Origin: JABMMZ01 sp044368575 | Lineage (GTDB): Bacteria; Bacteroidota; Bacteroidia; NS11-12g; UBA955 | DNA length: 64,000 nucleotides | Direction of reading: 5' to 3' | Assembly (NCBI GenBank): GCA_044368575.1 | Contig: JBIPPH010000008.1 | Coordinates: 1-64,000 of the forward strand | In this document: piece by piece, positions 33,151 through 42,468 of the stretch | How positions within the stretch are numbered: the stretch's first letter is position 1 | How the letters are laid out: each line of letters starts with the position of its first letter | Program-made: the position numbers and the translations under genes | Notes under the pieces: generated by a model | What the model was told of the DNA's origin: nothing | What the model saw: only the letters and a program-made list of their open reading frames with translations | The model's database searches: none

Positions 33151-36100
33151 ATGTTTAAGCACCTAATATTTTTATTTTTATTGATTGGTTCAATAAGTCT
33201 TAAAGCTCAAACCAGCTTTAGTTCAGAACCTGCTGTTTTCATTGAGGAGTTCAAGACATTTATGTCTGCCTCTAAAAAATCAGATATTCTAAAAGCTACA
33301 GATAATTTCATCAAAGTATGGAAAAGTGGAAAGGTGACTGAAGAGCAGAAGTTGTTTATTGTTCAAATCAGTAACAACATGATGTACAAACAGCTCCCGC
33401 GCGAACCCTATTTTGAGTTATTGGTTAGCAACTTGGATTTGTACTATCAAAAAGCTTTGAATGAAAAACTCTTAAAGCAATGGCAAAGCATCAGTAAAAC
33501 CTTACTCGATAAAAACCCTAAAGAATATCTAGCCTTTTTAGAAACTGCCAACGGCTTATTCAAAGACAACACCTTTAACCGCTCTGACGCTAGACGATGG
33601 TATGCTTCCAACAACAATTTTGAATTCAATTACATTAAAAACAGAGTGGTTATTAGCTTCAATGCACTCGATTTACATTGTGATGCTGAATTGGATAAAA
33701 TTAAAATCATGAATTGTGCTGGCGCTTATTATCCTGATAAAAAAATATGGATAGGCAGCAAAGGTAAAATCAATTGGGAACGCGTTGGCAAACCAGATGC
33801 TGAAGTATACGCTGAATTCACCAAGCACCAAATCAATTTCAATTCAGGAGGCTTTAAATTGGATTCTGCTAAATTGTTTTATCCTAAAATTTCACAAACA
33901 CCTTTGTGGGGAACACTCGAAGAACGCATCTCTCAATCGGTTTCTGTAGATCAAATCAAACAATCTGGTTTTCCTAAATTCATCAGCTTTGAGCCCAGTA
34001 TTGAAATCAAAGGCATAGTTGGTGACATGGCGGTTTACAAAGGCGGTTTTAGCATAGAAGGGGCAAAAACCAATTCTCAAAACTTTGGAGAAGGCCAAGC
34101 TAAAATCATTTTAATGTACCAAGGCAAACCCTTTATTGAAGTACAATCAGATGCATTCAGACTGGATTCAAACAAAGTGATGAGCCAACATGCTGCCATT
34201 AAACTAAAAGTTGACACAGGCTTCATTACCCATCCTAACATTGGCTTTAATTACAATATCAGTAATAAAAAACTCATTTTAACCCGAGGCAGTGAGGGCC
34301 TAATGCGCATGCCTTTCTCAGATAATTACCACGGGGTTGAAATTGATGTCGATCAATTGATATGGGATCAAAAACTCCCTTATATTGATTTTGACATGAT
34401 CAATAATGAAAAAGCTGCTTATGTTGAAACCAATACCTTTTTCAAAAAACTATTATTTGAAAAGCAACAAGGCGCCTTATTGCAAAACCCATTGGAAAAA
34501 CTCTTTTACTACTGCCGTCAAAACAGTACCAGAGCCTTCAATCTCAACCAATATGCCGCTGGCATTAATTCTAAAAAAGAATTCTTAATGCAACAAGTCA
34601 TGGACATGGCAGACGATGGCTTTATTTATTATTTCCCTAAAAATGACTCCATTTATGTTAGAGACAAACTGTACAATTGGAACTCCAACAATACAGGAGG
34701 TAAAGATTACGATGTATTGAGATTTGGAAGCATTATTGCGGCAAAGCCAAACATCACTTACAACTTCAATTCCCATGAACTAAAAATGGAAGGGGTAAGA
34801 AAATTCACCTTCTCAGACTCTCAAAACGTTACATCACTTCCTAAAGATCAAAGATTGATCATTAAGAAAAATAAGAACTTGCATTTTTCCGGCATGATCA
34901 GAGCAGGTAGAATTGATTTCTATTCTCAAGATTTCAATTTTGATTATTCAGGCTTTCAGATCAACAATACCACCATGGACAGCATGGTGATTTATTACCC
35001 AGACGAAAACCTCAAAAGCTTAAGAAAAGTAGAAAGTGTTTTGTCTAATACTTATGGTAGAATTTTAATAGACAAATCCAACAACAAATCGGGGCTAAAG
35101 AATTTTGCAGAATACCCAATTTTCATTGCAGAACGTGGATCAGAGATCAATTACGACAGAGCTCTTACCCACAACCACTCCTACAAAGCCGATAAGTTTA
35201 AATTTGAAGTTGACCCATTTGTAATTGATTCCCTTGACAATTTTACCATTGCTGGTTTTGGCTTTAATGGCACATTGGTATCTGATGGTATTTTCCCTGA
35301 TATCAAAAATGTCGCAAGAATTCAACCCGATTACTCTTTAGGATTTGTGGACCAAGTTAATTTACCAATGTATCAAGGCAAAGGCAAGGGTGATCTTACC
35401 ATCAACCTCAGTAATAGAGGGTTTTATGGCAGCGGTACAATTGAATACGAAACCAGCACATCAAAATCTCCTGAGTATTTGCTTTTACCTGACTTAACCA
35501 CTGGTCAAAGCACCAGCTTTGATTTACCAGAGAGTGGCAAATACCCACTGGTAACAGCCGCCAATGTTAAAACGGAATGGTATCCTAAGAAAGACAAAAT
35601 GCTTCAAACGAAATTAGACAGCAATTTGAAAATCTTTAAAATGGGCTATGATTTTGATGGTCAAGTTACTCTTTCGCCTCAAGATTTACATGGCAATGGC
35701 AAATTGATGTGGTCTGAAGCACATTTCAGCAGTCAAGACATGGTGTTCGGCAGAAATCAAAGTAAAGCTGCAGCTGCGAATATTCAAATTTTCGCGGTTG
35801 ATCCTAGCAAATTTGCATTCGAATGCAATAATGTCAAAGGCAATTTGGATTTTGACATTCGAATTGGCCATTTCAATACCAATGATGTAGGCGCCTATAC
35901 CCACTTCCCTTACAACCATTATTCAAGTAACATGAATGATTACCATTGGGACATGAATAAAAAAACCATGGAGATCAAGCCTGGTGTAGCTATGGGACAA
36001 ATCAAACCTATGTTTGCTGGTTTACCTCAAGACGCCAAGGACAGTGTAAAATTTGAATGTCATTATGCCAAATTTGATTTAATCAAAAACGTCCTTTTCA

Positions 36101-37521
36101 TGGAAAAAATCCCATACATAGACGTTGCCGACAGCAGAGTGTTTCCATTTGAAGGTAAGGCAATCGTTCGTGAAAAGGCTTATATGGATAGATTAGATAG
36201 TTCAAGAATTGAGGCCAACAGAAACGATAAGTTCCATGAAATCAAAAACTGTAGAACCTTTATTCACGGAGGCAATAATTTAGCAGCTACAGGCTATTAC
36301 CGTTACATTGATAAATACAATAAAGAACAGCCATTAATAGTCGATAGTATCAGAATAGATGCAGACAAACATTTAGTTGGTTACGGCAGAATTGAAGAAA
36401 ACAAACTCTTATACCTCGATAAAAAAATTGGATTCAAGGGCACCTTTAAAATCATCAGTACCAGCAGACCAATTGAGTTCATGGGCTTTGTTAGACCAAT
36501 GCATTCATTTGTGAAAATGGAAACGCTTTGGTTAAGATACAGAGATGTGGTAGATCCTAAACACGTTGTGATCAATGTTAACAACCCTAGAGATAAAGAC
36601 AATAAGCGCTTGTCGATTGGTTTGTACTTTGCCAATGACAGCAATCACGTTTATCCAATTATGTTTGATTTAAAACGCCGTTATAGCGATCCTGAATTAC
36701 AATCTGACACAGGCATCATGTATTACGACGATGTCAAAGATGCTTTCATGATTGGCAACGAAGACAAACTCATGAACCATGGATTAAAAGGCAACTACAT
36801 TCAGTTCAATGAAAAGGACCATAGTGTGTTTGCTGAAGGTAAATTTGATTTCAATATTCAAGCGCCAAAAGTGCATTGCGTATCAGCAGGTACTGCTACT
36901 CATGCCGCTACAGATAGCACCTTCAGATTTAACTTAACCATGTGGTTAGACTTCCCTTTTTCAGCGGAACTCAAGGCCAAAATCCTTAAAGTATTGAATG
37001 CTGAAAATGCTGGCAGCCCTGCACCAAATCAAAAAACCGCAGATGTCAAAATGGGCATTGCTGAATTGATTTCAGACGAAAAACTCGCTGGCAAAATGAT
37101 CAAGTCTTTAGAATCTAATGGCGTTGTTCCTGCTGATGGTGAGTTTAAATCTGGATTTGTGTTTACAGATATTGATTTGGCCTTTAACCGCATCAGAAGA
37201 AAATTCATTTCAACGGGGTCTTTAAGCATGCCATTGTTTAACGGCATCATCGTAAATAAAAACTATAGTACAACTATTGCCATTGAGAAAAAGCGAAGTG
37301 GCGATAAAATCTACCTATACATAATGACCGATGCCGGAGATTGGATGTACTTCGAATACATGAGAGGCAATATGATGATTGCCAGTAGTAATGCGGAACT
37401 GGTTACCGCTATTACTGCAGAAGCCACTAAAATGAGCGATGAACAATTCTTAATTCGATTGGGCAGTGAAAAAGCTAAAGACAACTTCTTGAAACGCAAT
37501 GACGCTGACCCTGACGAATAA
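33151..37521 (+). CDS. large exported beta-rich protein of unknown function (1456 aa)
   Basis: The signal peptide is MFKHLIFLFLLIGSISLKAQ. A helical region (20-130) is followed by more than 1200 residues of beta-strand-like sequence with recurring short units of the sort seen in OstA/AsmA-like beta folds, for example FSGMIRAGRIDFYSQDFNFD and KSGFVFTDIDLAFN. There is no T9SS sorting domain at the C-terminus, which ends in a charged helix (EKAKDNFLKRNDADPDE), and no membrane helix after the signal. It is therefore probably periplasmic or bound to the outer membrane. I recognise no named family. The gene has its own weak promoter (TAATTTG, 33136-33142, 8 nt before ATG). Lipid transport or outer-membrane assembly would be guesses. 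Confidence 0.85.
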   Translation: MFKHLIFLFLLIGSISLKAQTSFSSEPAVFIEEFKTFMSASKKSDILKATDNFIKVWKSGKVTEEQKLFIVQISNNMMYKQLPREPYFELLVSNLDLYYQKALNEKLLKQWQSISKTLLDKNPKEYLAFLETANGLFKDNTFNRSDARRWYASNNNFEFNYIKNRVVISFNALDLHCDAELDKIKIMNCAGAYYPDKKIWIGSKGKINWERVGKPDAEVYAEFTKHQINFNSGGFKLDSAKLFYPKISQTPLWGTLEERISQSVSVDQIKQSGFPKFISFEPSIEIKGIVGDMAVYKGGFSIEGAKTNSQNFGEGQAKIILMYQGKPFIEVQSDAFRLDSNKVMSQHAAIKLKVDTGFITHPNIGFNYNISNKKLILTRGSEGLMRMPFSDNYHGVEIDVDQLIWDQKLPYIDFDMINNEKAAYVETNTFFKKLLFEKQQGALLQNPLEKLFYYCRQNSTRAFNLNQYAAGINSKKEFLMQQVMDMADDGFIYYFPKNDSIYVRDKLYNWNSNNTGGKDYDVLRFGSIIAAKPNITYNFNSHELKMEGVRKFTFSDSQNVTSLPKDQRLIIKKNKNLHFSGMIRAGRIDFYSQDFNFDYSGFQINNTTMDSMVIYYPDENLKSLRKVESVLSNTYGRILIDKSNNKSGLKNFAEYPIFIAERGSEINYDRALTHNHSYKADKFKFEVDPFVIDSLDNFTIAGFGFNGTLVSDGIFPDIKNVARIQPDYSLGFVDQVNLPMYQGKGKGDLTINLSNRGFYGSGTIEYETSTSKSPEYLLLPDLTTGQSTSFDLPESGKYPLVTAANVKTEWYPKKDKMLQTKLDSNLKIFKMGYDFDGQVTLSPQDLHGNGKLMWSEAHFSSQDMVFGRNQSKAAAANIQIFAVDPSKFAFECNNVKGNLDFDIRIGHFNTNDVGAYTHFPYNHYSSNMNDYHWDMNKKTMEIKPGVAMGQIKPMFAGLPQDAKDSVKFECHYAKFDLIKNVLFMEKIPYIDVADSRVFPFEGKAIVREKAYMDRLDSSRIEANRNDKFHEIKNCRTFIHGGNNLAATGYYRYIDKYNKEQPLIVDSIRIDADKHLVGYGRIEENKLLYLDKKIGFKGTFKIISTSRPIEFMGFVRPMHSFVKMETLWLRYRDVVDPKHVVINVNNPRDKDNKRLSIGLYFANDSNHVYPIMFDLKRRYSDPELQSDTGIMYYDDVKDAFMIGNEDKLMNHGLKGNYIQFNEKDHSVFAEGKFDFNIQAPKVHCVSAGTATHAATDSTFRFNLTMWLDFPFSAELKAKILKVLNAENAGSPAPNQKTADVKMGIAELISDEKLAGKMIKSLESNGVVPADGEFKSGFVFTDIDLAFNRIRRKFISTGSLSMPLFNGIIVNKNYSTTIAIEKKRSGDKIYLYIMTDAGDWMYFEYMRGNMMIASSNAELVTAITAEATKMSDEQFLIRLGSEKAKDNFLKRNDADPDE

Positions 37522-37558
37522 GCATTAAACAACTGATAATCATAACATTAAACTCAAA

Positions 37559-37590
37559 TTTGCCCTATTTTTAAAAAAGTGGTATATTTG
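37559..37590 (+). promoter_or_regulatory. promoter of plsY (-33 TTTG, -7 TATATTTG)
   Basis: TTTG (37559-37562) and TATATTTG (37583-37590) are spaced by 20 nt, the best two-part promoter on the plus strand. The ATG at 37623 gives a leader of roughly 25 nt. Confidence 0.75.
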
Positions 37591-37622
37591 CTATTTATTA
37601 AAAAACACCAAATTAAAACTTC

Positions 37623-38264
37623 ATGGAAATAACCATCATTTTAATCGGCGTCATTTTATCTTATTTGATAGGCTCAATGCCTACCGCTTTATGGGTAGGA
37701 AAAGCCTTTTATGGCGTTGATATAAGAGCTCATGGTAGCGGGAATTCTGGTGCTACAAACACCTTCAGAGTTTTGGGCAAAAAAGCTGGAAGCTTGGTAC
37801 TCATCATTGATGTTTTAAAAGGTTTAACGGCGGCTAGTTTAGTGCGCTATTGCTATTTTTTAGATCCTGGATCTGTTAGATACGTTAACATTCAATTGTT
37901 GTTTGGTTTAGTATCTGTTTTAGGTCATATCTTCCCTATCTATTGCCAATTTAAAGGTGGTAAAGGCATTGCAACACTGTTAGGCATGATCATTGGCATT
38001 CATTACCTTTCCGCGTTAGCATGTGTTCTATTGTTCATTGTGGTTTTATTTTCAACGAGGTATGTATCACTAAGCAGCATGTTAGCGGCTATTGCATTTC
38101 CTTTATTTGCAATAGTGATCTACAAAAATGAAGAACCGCTTTTTGTGGCTTTTGGAATAGCAGCTGCCATAATGGTCATTTTAACCCACCAAAAAAACAT
38201 TGCTAGATTGGTTGAAGGCACAGAGAACAAAGCCAAATTACTAAAGAAACACCGTCAAGAATAA
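37623..38264 (+). CDS. plsY: glycerol-3-phosphate acyltransferase PlsY
   Basis: 213 aa with about five membrane helices. It transfers acyl from acyl-phosphate to glycerol 3-phosphate, the first acylation in phospholipid synthesis at the inner membrane. Conserved cytosolic loops are visible: GSMPTALWVGK, the glycerol-phosphate motif GSGNSGATNTFRVLGKKAG, and KGGKGIATLLG. The acyl-phosphate synthase PlsX is not in the window. Start is placed by the promoter and by the hydrophobic N-terminus. It may be transcribed with clpS, 7 nt downstream. Confidence 0.95.
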   Translation: MEITIILIGVILSYLIGSMPTALWVGKAFYGVDIRAHGSGNSGATNTFRVLGKKAGSLVLIIDVLKGLTAASLVRYCYFLDPGSVRYVNIQLLFGLVSVLGHIFPIYCQFKGGKGIATLLGMIIGIHYLSALACVLLFIVVLFSTRYVSLSSMLAAIAFPLFAIVIYKNEEPLFVAFGIAAAIMVILTHQKNIARLVEGTENKAKLLKKHRQE

Positions 38265-38271
38265 TTCCTTT

Positions 38272-38556
38272 ATGAGATTTATGAAAGAATTAGGACAATC
38301 ACATACCTTACAAAAAACCATTGAAACAGCAGATTTCCAATTGGTTTTATACAACGATGACCACAATACCTTTGATCATGTTATTAATTGTTTAGTGGAG
38401 TATTGTAAACACGATGTTTACCAAGCAGAACAATGTGCTTGGATAGTCCACACCAAAGGTAAATGCGCTGTCAAATCTGGAGAATATGCCTTGTTAGAAC
38501 CCTTGTGCACAGCCCTTTTAGACAAAGGCTTATCTGCACAAATAGAAATGGCATAA
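38272..38556 (+). CDS. clpS: ATP-dependent Clp protease adaptor ClpS
   Basis: 94 aa, the usual size. ClpS delivers N-degron substrates to ClpAP or ClpCP in the cytosol. The family pattern LVLYNDDHNTFDHVINCLVE and the later AWIVHTKGKCAVKSG (with the substrate-pocket His/Asp region) fit well. An ATG at 38281 is an alternative start. It sits between plsY and the M48 protease lipoprotein, with one base to the next ATG. Confidence 0.93.
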   Translation: MRFMKELGQSHTLQKTIETADFQLVLYNDDHNTFDHVINCLVEYCKHDVYQAEQCAWIVHTKGKCAVKSGEYALLEPLCTALLDKGLSAQIEMA

Positions 38557-38557
38557 T

Positions 38558-39358
38558 ATGAAACAAGTATTGTTTTTTTTGCTATTGGCAGCAATGGCAT
38601 TTGGTTGTAATCGAGTCCCCATTACCCACCGCAGACAAAGCACCTGGGAAAATGAAGCTGCTCTTCAAAAAATGTGCGATTCAATGTACAGGCAATTTAT
38701 TGCTACTCATAAAATAACCACTAACAAACAACAAGCAGCTCAGGTACAATTACTTGGTCAAAAACTTTCTATCGCCATTACTAACTTTTTCAAAACCTAC
38801 GACAATGGCAAATACTATCCAGAGGTAAGTGCTTATAAATGGGCTTTTAACACCATTCAAGACAGTACTATCAATGCCTGGTGTATGCCAGGAGGCAAAG
38901 TAGTAGTTTACACTGGATTAATGAAAGTGACTCAAGACGAAACTGGTTTAGCTGTAGTTATTGGGCACGAAATAGCACATGCCATAGCTAAACATGGCAA
39001 TGAAAGAATGACCCAAGAAATGAAGGCTCATGGCTTAGGCAGTATTTTATCTATTGCCTTATCAGGCAGCCCTCAGGCTACTCAAGATGTATTGGGAATG
39101 GTATATGGAGCGGCAGGTGGTTTAACCTTGTTAAAATACTCAAGAAAACATGAAACAGAAGCCGATAAGATTGGTTTAGTCTTTATGGCCTTAGCTGGAT
39201 ATGATCCATCGAAATCTATTGAGTTTTGGGAACGTATGAGCAAAGCGAATGGCACTCAAATACCACAATGGTTAAGTTCACATCCTAGTGATCAAACTAG
39301 AATCAATGAGTTAAAAGCATGGTTACCCGAAGCGCTAAAATATTATAAAAAACCATGA
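38558..39358 (+). CDS. M48-family zinc metalloprotease, lipoprotein
   Basis: 266 aa with a lipoprotein signal (MKQVLFFLLLAAMAFGC; Cys17). The zinc motif HEIAHA and the third ligand in ETEADKIG are present, as in LoiP/BepA-type periplasmic proteases that clean up misfolded outer-membrane proteins. No TPR region, so it is nearer LoiP/YcaL than BepA. It follows clpS with one base between stop and start and overlaps tsaE by 4 bp. Confidence 0.93.
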   Translation: MKQVLFFLLLAAMAFGCNRVPITHRRQSTWENEAALQKMCDSMYRQFIATHKITTNKQQAAQVQLLGQKLSIAITNFFKTYDNGKYYPEVSAYKWAFNTIQDSTINAWCMPGGKVVVYTGLMKVTQDETGLAVVIGHEIAHAIAKHGNERMTQEMKAHGLGSILSIALSGSPQATQDVLGMVYGAAGGLTLLKYSRKHETEADKIGLVFMALAGYDPSKSIEFWERMSKANGTQIPQWLSSHPSDQTRINELKAWLPEALKYYKKP

Positions 39359-39789
39359 GCGACACAAAACTTGTTTTCAAAGACAGTTTTGCTGAAACAG
39401 AGATTGAAACTGTCGCTCAAAAAATTATAGCTTACCTAAGTCATTATAGAATTATTTGTTTGACGGGTGAAGTTGGAAGCGGCAAAACCACCTTGTCAAA
39501 AACGCTTTTAAAAACACTTGGCTTTCAAAAGGCTGTTGATAGTCCGACTTTTAACCTCGTTAATACCTACCATTGGGCCAATCAAACGGTTTATCATTTC
39601 GATTTATACCGCATCAAATCTGTTCAAGAACTTAACGAAATAGGCTTTTTGGAATACCTTGACAGTGGTCACCTATGTTTGATTGAATGGCCAGAATTGG
39701 TTTTAGACTTTTTAGATCAACCTTATCTGAATTTAAGGATAGAACACCATGACAACATGAGGCACTATGAATTAATCGCCTTCAATTAA
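39355..39789 (+). CDS. tsaE: tRNA threonylcarbamoyladenosine synthesis ATPase TsaE
   Basis: 144 aa. TsaE works with TsaB and TsaD on the t6A modification at A37 of ANN-decoding tRNAs. Walker A is GEVGSGKTTL, followed by the conserved DSPTFNLVNTYH and HFDLYRI, and then the typical IEWPEL. The ATG overlaps the protease stop (ATGA). TsaB and TsaD are not in this window. Confidence 0.95.
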   Translation: MSDTKLVFKDSFAETEIETVAQKIIAYLSHYRIICLTGEVGSGKTTLSKTLLKTLGFQKAVDSPTFNLVNTYHWANQTVYHFDLYRIKSVQELNEIGFLEYLDSGHLCLIEWPELVLDFLDQPYLNLRIEHHDNMRHYELIAFN

Positions 39790-39791
39790 AG

Positions 39792-42389
39792 TCATTTTAA
39801 AGACCAAATTTCCGCCCCCAATTCATACTGATCAACCACATAATACAGCAATTGCTCATGAAACGTTAGCTGCATTGGTGGCAATTCATTGCTGTTAGAA
39901 TAAGCGCCTGTTATGGCACTAATTTGATGATTGTTTCCAATACACCAAAGTTCTGGTTGATTCACCCCAATATTTGCCACAAAATAAGCCCCTTTATTAC
40001 AAACCAATACTGCTCTTGGTATACATGACACAGGCCCTTTTTGAATGTCTTTAATCAACTTAGTTGACTTCTCTGTACCTTGACTACTCCAAAGTTCTAT
40101 TCCATGATTTCCATCATTAGCAAAAAAGAATAGGACATTATTCACCACCATAGGAAAGGCGATTTCAGAATCTTCCTTCCCAGGCAGCATATCCTTAATT
40201 AACTGAGTCTTTAATTGAATTAAATCCAGGGCCCACAATTCTCTTCCATGCATACCATCCGTTGCACTCAAATACAAATACTTATCAGTACCCCCTAAAA
40301 TTTCAAGTTGCGAACCCTCTTCTCCTTTGGCAATGTCAGCCAGTAAAGCACAGGTTGAAGACTCTCCTTTACTGCACCATAATTCAAGGCCATGTTCACC
40401 ATCATCTGCCACAAAATACAGCGCATCATTATGAACCATCAACCCAATAGGGTCTGAACTATGCGCTCCGTTGTATACATCTTTATGCATAAGCGTCTGA
40501 ACACCATTGGTTTTCCATAGCTCATTGCCATTGTTGTAATTATCTGCTACGAAATACAATTCATCTTTAAATACAGTCATCCATTGGGGTGATGAGGAAC
40601 TTTTGCCTGGTGAAATATCTTTAAACAATCTAGTGCCTTTAATGCTGCCATCAGTGCACCACAATTCTTGTCCTGAAATCCCATCGTTGGCGTTAAAGTA
40701 TATCAAATGCTTGTACCCTATGAGCTGTTGATCATTGGCTAAAGGTTGTGCATATACAAATTGTTTGAGTTTAAAAGTGCCGGAGGCATTACCATCACTC
40801 ACCCATAACTCTAGAGATTTACTGGCATAATTGATCACAGTAAAATAAAGTTTTTGTTCATACACATAAGCAAAATCTAATTGCAAATCAGACATAGACA
40901 ATTGCTCATTGGCCAAATAGATGGTTTTTACTTCATAAAACTGTTTGCTATCAGAGGCATAACGCCACAAAGCAATAGCATCATCAGTGGCGGAAAAACA
41001 CAATAGATCTTTTTGAAACCCTCTGATTAACTGAGGCGAAAAACCTATTCCTTTTTGGTTGATGTTTTTGTACAAAGCCAATTGATAAGTTGCATTCTGT
41101 TCTTGTAGCTTGAATAATTCTTGCCCATAGTAAGCATCTTTATAAACCAAATACCATTGTTGCTTGTAGGCTACTATTTCAATGATGGCAGCAGAAACAA
41201 TAGACTTGTTTTGCCATTTCAAATCTTGAACTTTCAATTGATTGTATAACTGAATATTGGACTGTGACTCTAGCATAAGCAGCCCATCAGCAAGCACTTT
41301 AAATACTGAGCCCTTCCCTACAACTTTTATTTGAAAGGTTTTATCAAGGTATATGACTTGTTCAACACCATTGGCTTGAAGCGTACTTAAATACAATCCA
41401 TTGGATTCAACTGACACAGAAGCGATGTTTATGCCTTTTCCTAGGCTGACGCGTTTTTCTATACTTAAGCCTTTGCTCTGTTTGGAAGGCTCTGATTGAA
41501 TTTGATACAAGGCATCATCTAAGTACAAATAATTTTGTTGACCTTGAACCAATAAGCCAGCGTATTTAGATTGACTCAAACGCAATGTCCAATCTGATTT
41601 TAGAACCGTTAAATTACTCAAATCAACGGCAAAGCATATCAAAGCATTGGCTGAGGAATTATCTGCAGACAACAATAAATAGGCGCGTGTTTCAGGATTA
41701 TACACTGCCGATATAAAGTCTGTATAAGCTAACAACAATTTTGTACCTAAAGCTTGTCCGTTGCTGAAATAAAGTGACTGACGACCGTTCTCATTAATCG
41801 AGAATATTACACCACCAGCAACAGCCGTTAAGTGCTGAGGCTCTTCTTTGTTATTTCCCGGCTTTAAATCTTTGATTAAATGCGTACCTGCCTCAGTACC
41901 ATCGCTTACCCATACTTCGACGCCATTAATACCATCATTGGCCAAAAAATACAAAAGGCCATTTGAAAAGGTTAATTGCTTCGGACTGTAATTGGTTTTC
42001 CCGTGATTGATATCTTTAATTCTAACAGTCCCTTTTTCGGTCCCATCTGACTTCCATAATTCAGTGCCTTTGTCAGATTCATAGGCTGTGAAAAACACCA
42101 AACCATTGCCTGCACAAATCTGATTCGGCAAGGATGAACAATTGCCTTCACAAATGTCTTTTACCAAACGGCTGTTTTGTGTAAGCAAATCATTGGCCCA
42201 CAATTCCATGCCATTTTTATCATCATCAGCCACATAAAACAAGGTGTTACCAACTGTTGTTAACCCGTGCACCTTGCTACCTTTGTCGCCTTTGATCACA
42301 TCTGCTACTAATTGAGGGGTTTGAGACCTTACAACTTGAGCCAATCCGAAGGCCAATACACACCAAAAGAACCGCTTAAAAAACATCAT
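39792..42389 (-). CDS. exported ELWxSDGT-repeat protein
   Basis: About 865 aa with signal peptide (FFKRFFWCVLAFGLAQVVRS). Roughly a dozen repeats of about 45-60 residues follow, built on variants of GxELWxSDGTxxGTxLIKDI, such as GTELWKSDGTEKGTVRIKDI and GIELWSSQGTEKSTKLIKDI. Such repeats probably form a beta-propeller-like surface. The protein ends inside a repeat (GAEIWSLK) with no C-terminal T9SS sorting domain, so it may be periplasmic or lack a sorting tag through loss. Start is uncertain; an in-frame ATG at 42413 lies further out. Converges with tsaE, 2 bp apart. Confidence 0.82.
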   Translation of the reverse strand: MMFFKRFFWCVLAFGLAQVVRSQTPQLVADVIKGDKGSKVHGLTTVGNTLFYVADDDKNGMELWANDLLTQNSRLVKDICEGNCSSLPNQICAGNGLVFFTAYESDKGTELWKSDGTEKGTVRIKDINHGKTNYSPKQLTFSNGLLYFLANDGINGVEVWVSDGTEAGTHLIKDLKPGNNKEEPQHLTAVAGGVIFSINENGRQSLYFSNGQALGTKLLLAYTDFISAVYNPETRAYLLLSADNSSANALICFAVDLSNLTVLKSDWTLRLSQSKYAGLLVQGQQNYLYLDDALYQIQSEPSKQSKGLSIEKRVSLGKGINIASVSVESNGLYLSTLQANGVEQVIYLDKTFQIKVVGKGSVFKVLADGLLMLESQSNIQLYNQLKVQDLKWQNKSIVSAAIIEIVAYKQQWYLVYKDAYYGQELFKLQEQNATYQLALYKNINQKGIGFSPQLIRGFQKDLLCFSATDDAIALWRYASDSKQFYEVKTIYLANEQLSMSDLQLDFAYVYEQKLYFTVINYASKSLELWVSDGNASGTFKLKQFVYAQPLANDQQLIGYKHLIYFNANDGISGQELWCTDGSIKGTRLFKDISPGKSSSSPQWMTVFKDELYFVADNYNNGNELWKTNGVQTLMHKDVYNGAHSSDPIGLMVHNDALYFVADDGEHGLELWCSKGESSTCALLADIAKGEEGSQLEILGGTDKYLYLSATDGMHGRELWALDLIQLKTQLIKDMLPGKEDSEIAFPMVVNNVLFFFANDGNHGIELWSSQGTEKSTKLIKDIQKGPVSCIPRAVLVCNKGAYFVANIGVNQPELWCIGNNHQISAITGAYSNSNELPPMQLTFHEQLLYYVVDQYELGAEIWSLK

Positions 42390-42456
42390 ACAATGATACA
42401 AAAAACCTTGCATTCTTAAAGTACAATATGGTGATTCAGTCTTTTGGTTTTTAACT

Positions 42457-42464
42457 TATATTTG
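42457..42464 (+). promoter_or_regulatory. -7 promoter element of the SDR-menA-menC unit
   Basis: TATATTTG (then C) ends 4 nt before the GTG start at 42469. Confidence 0.6.
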
Positions 42465-42468
42465 CTGA

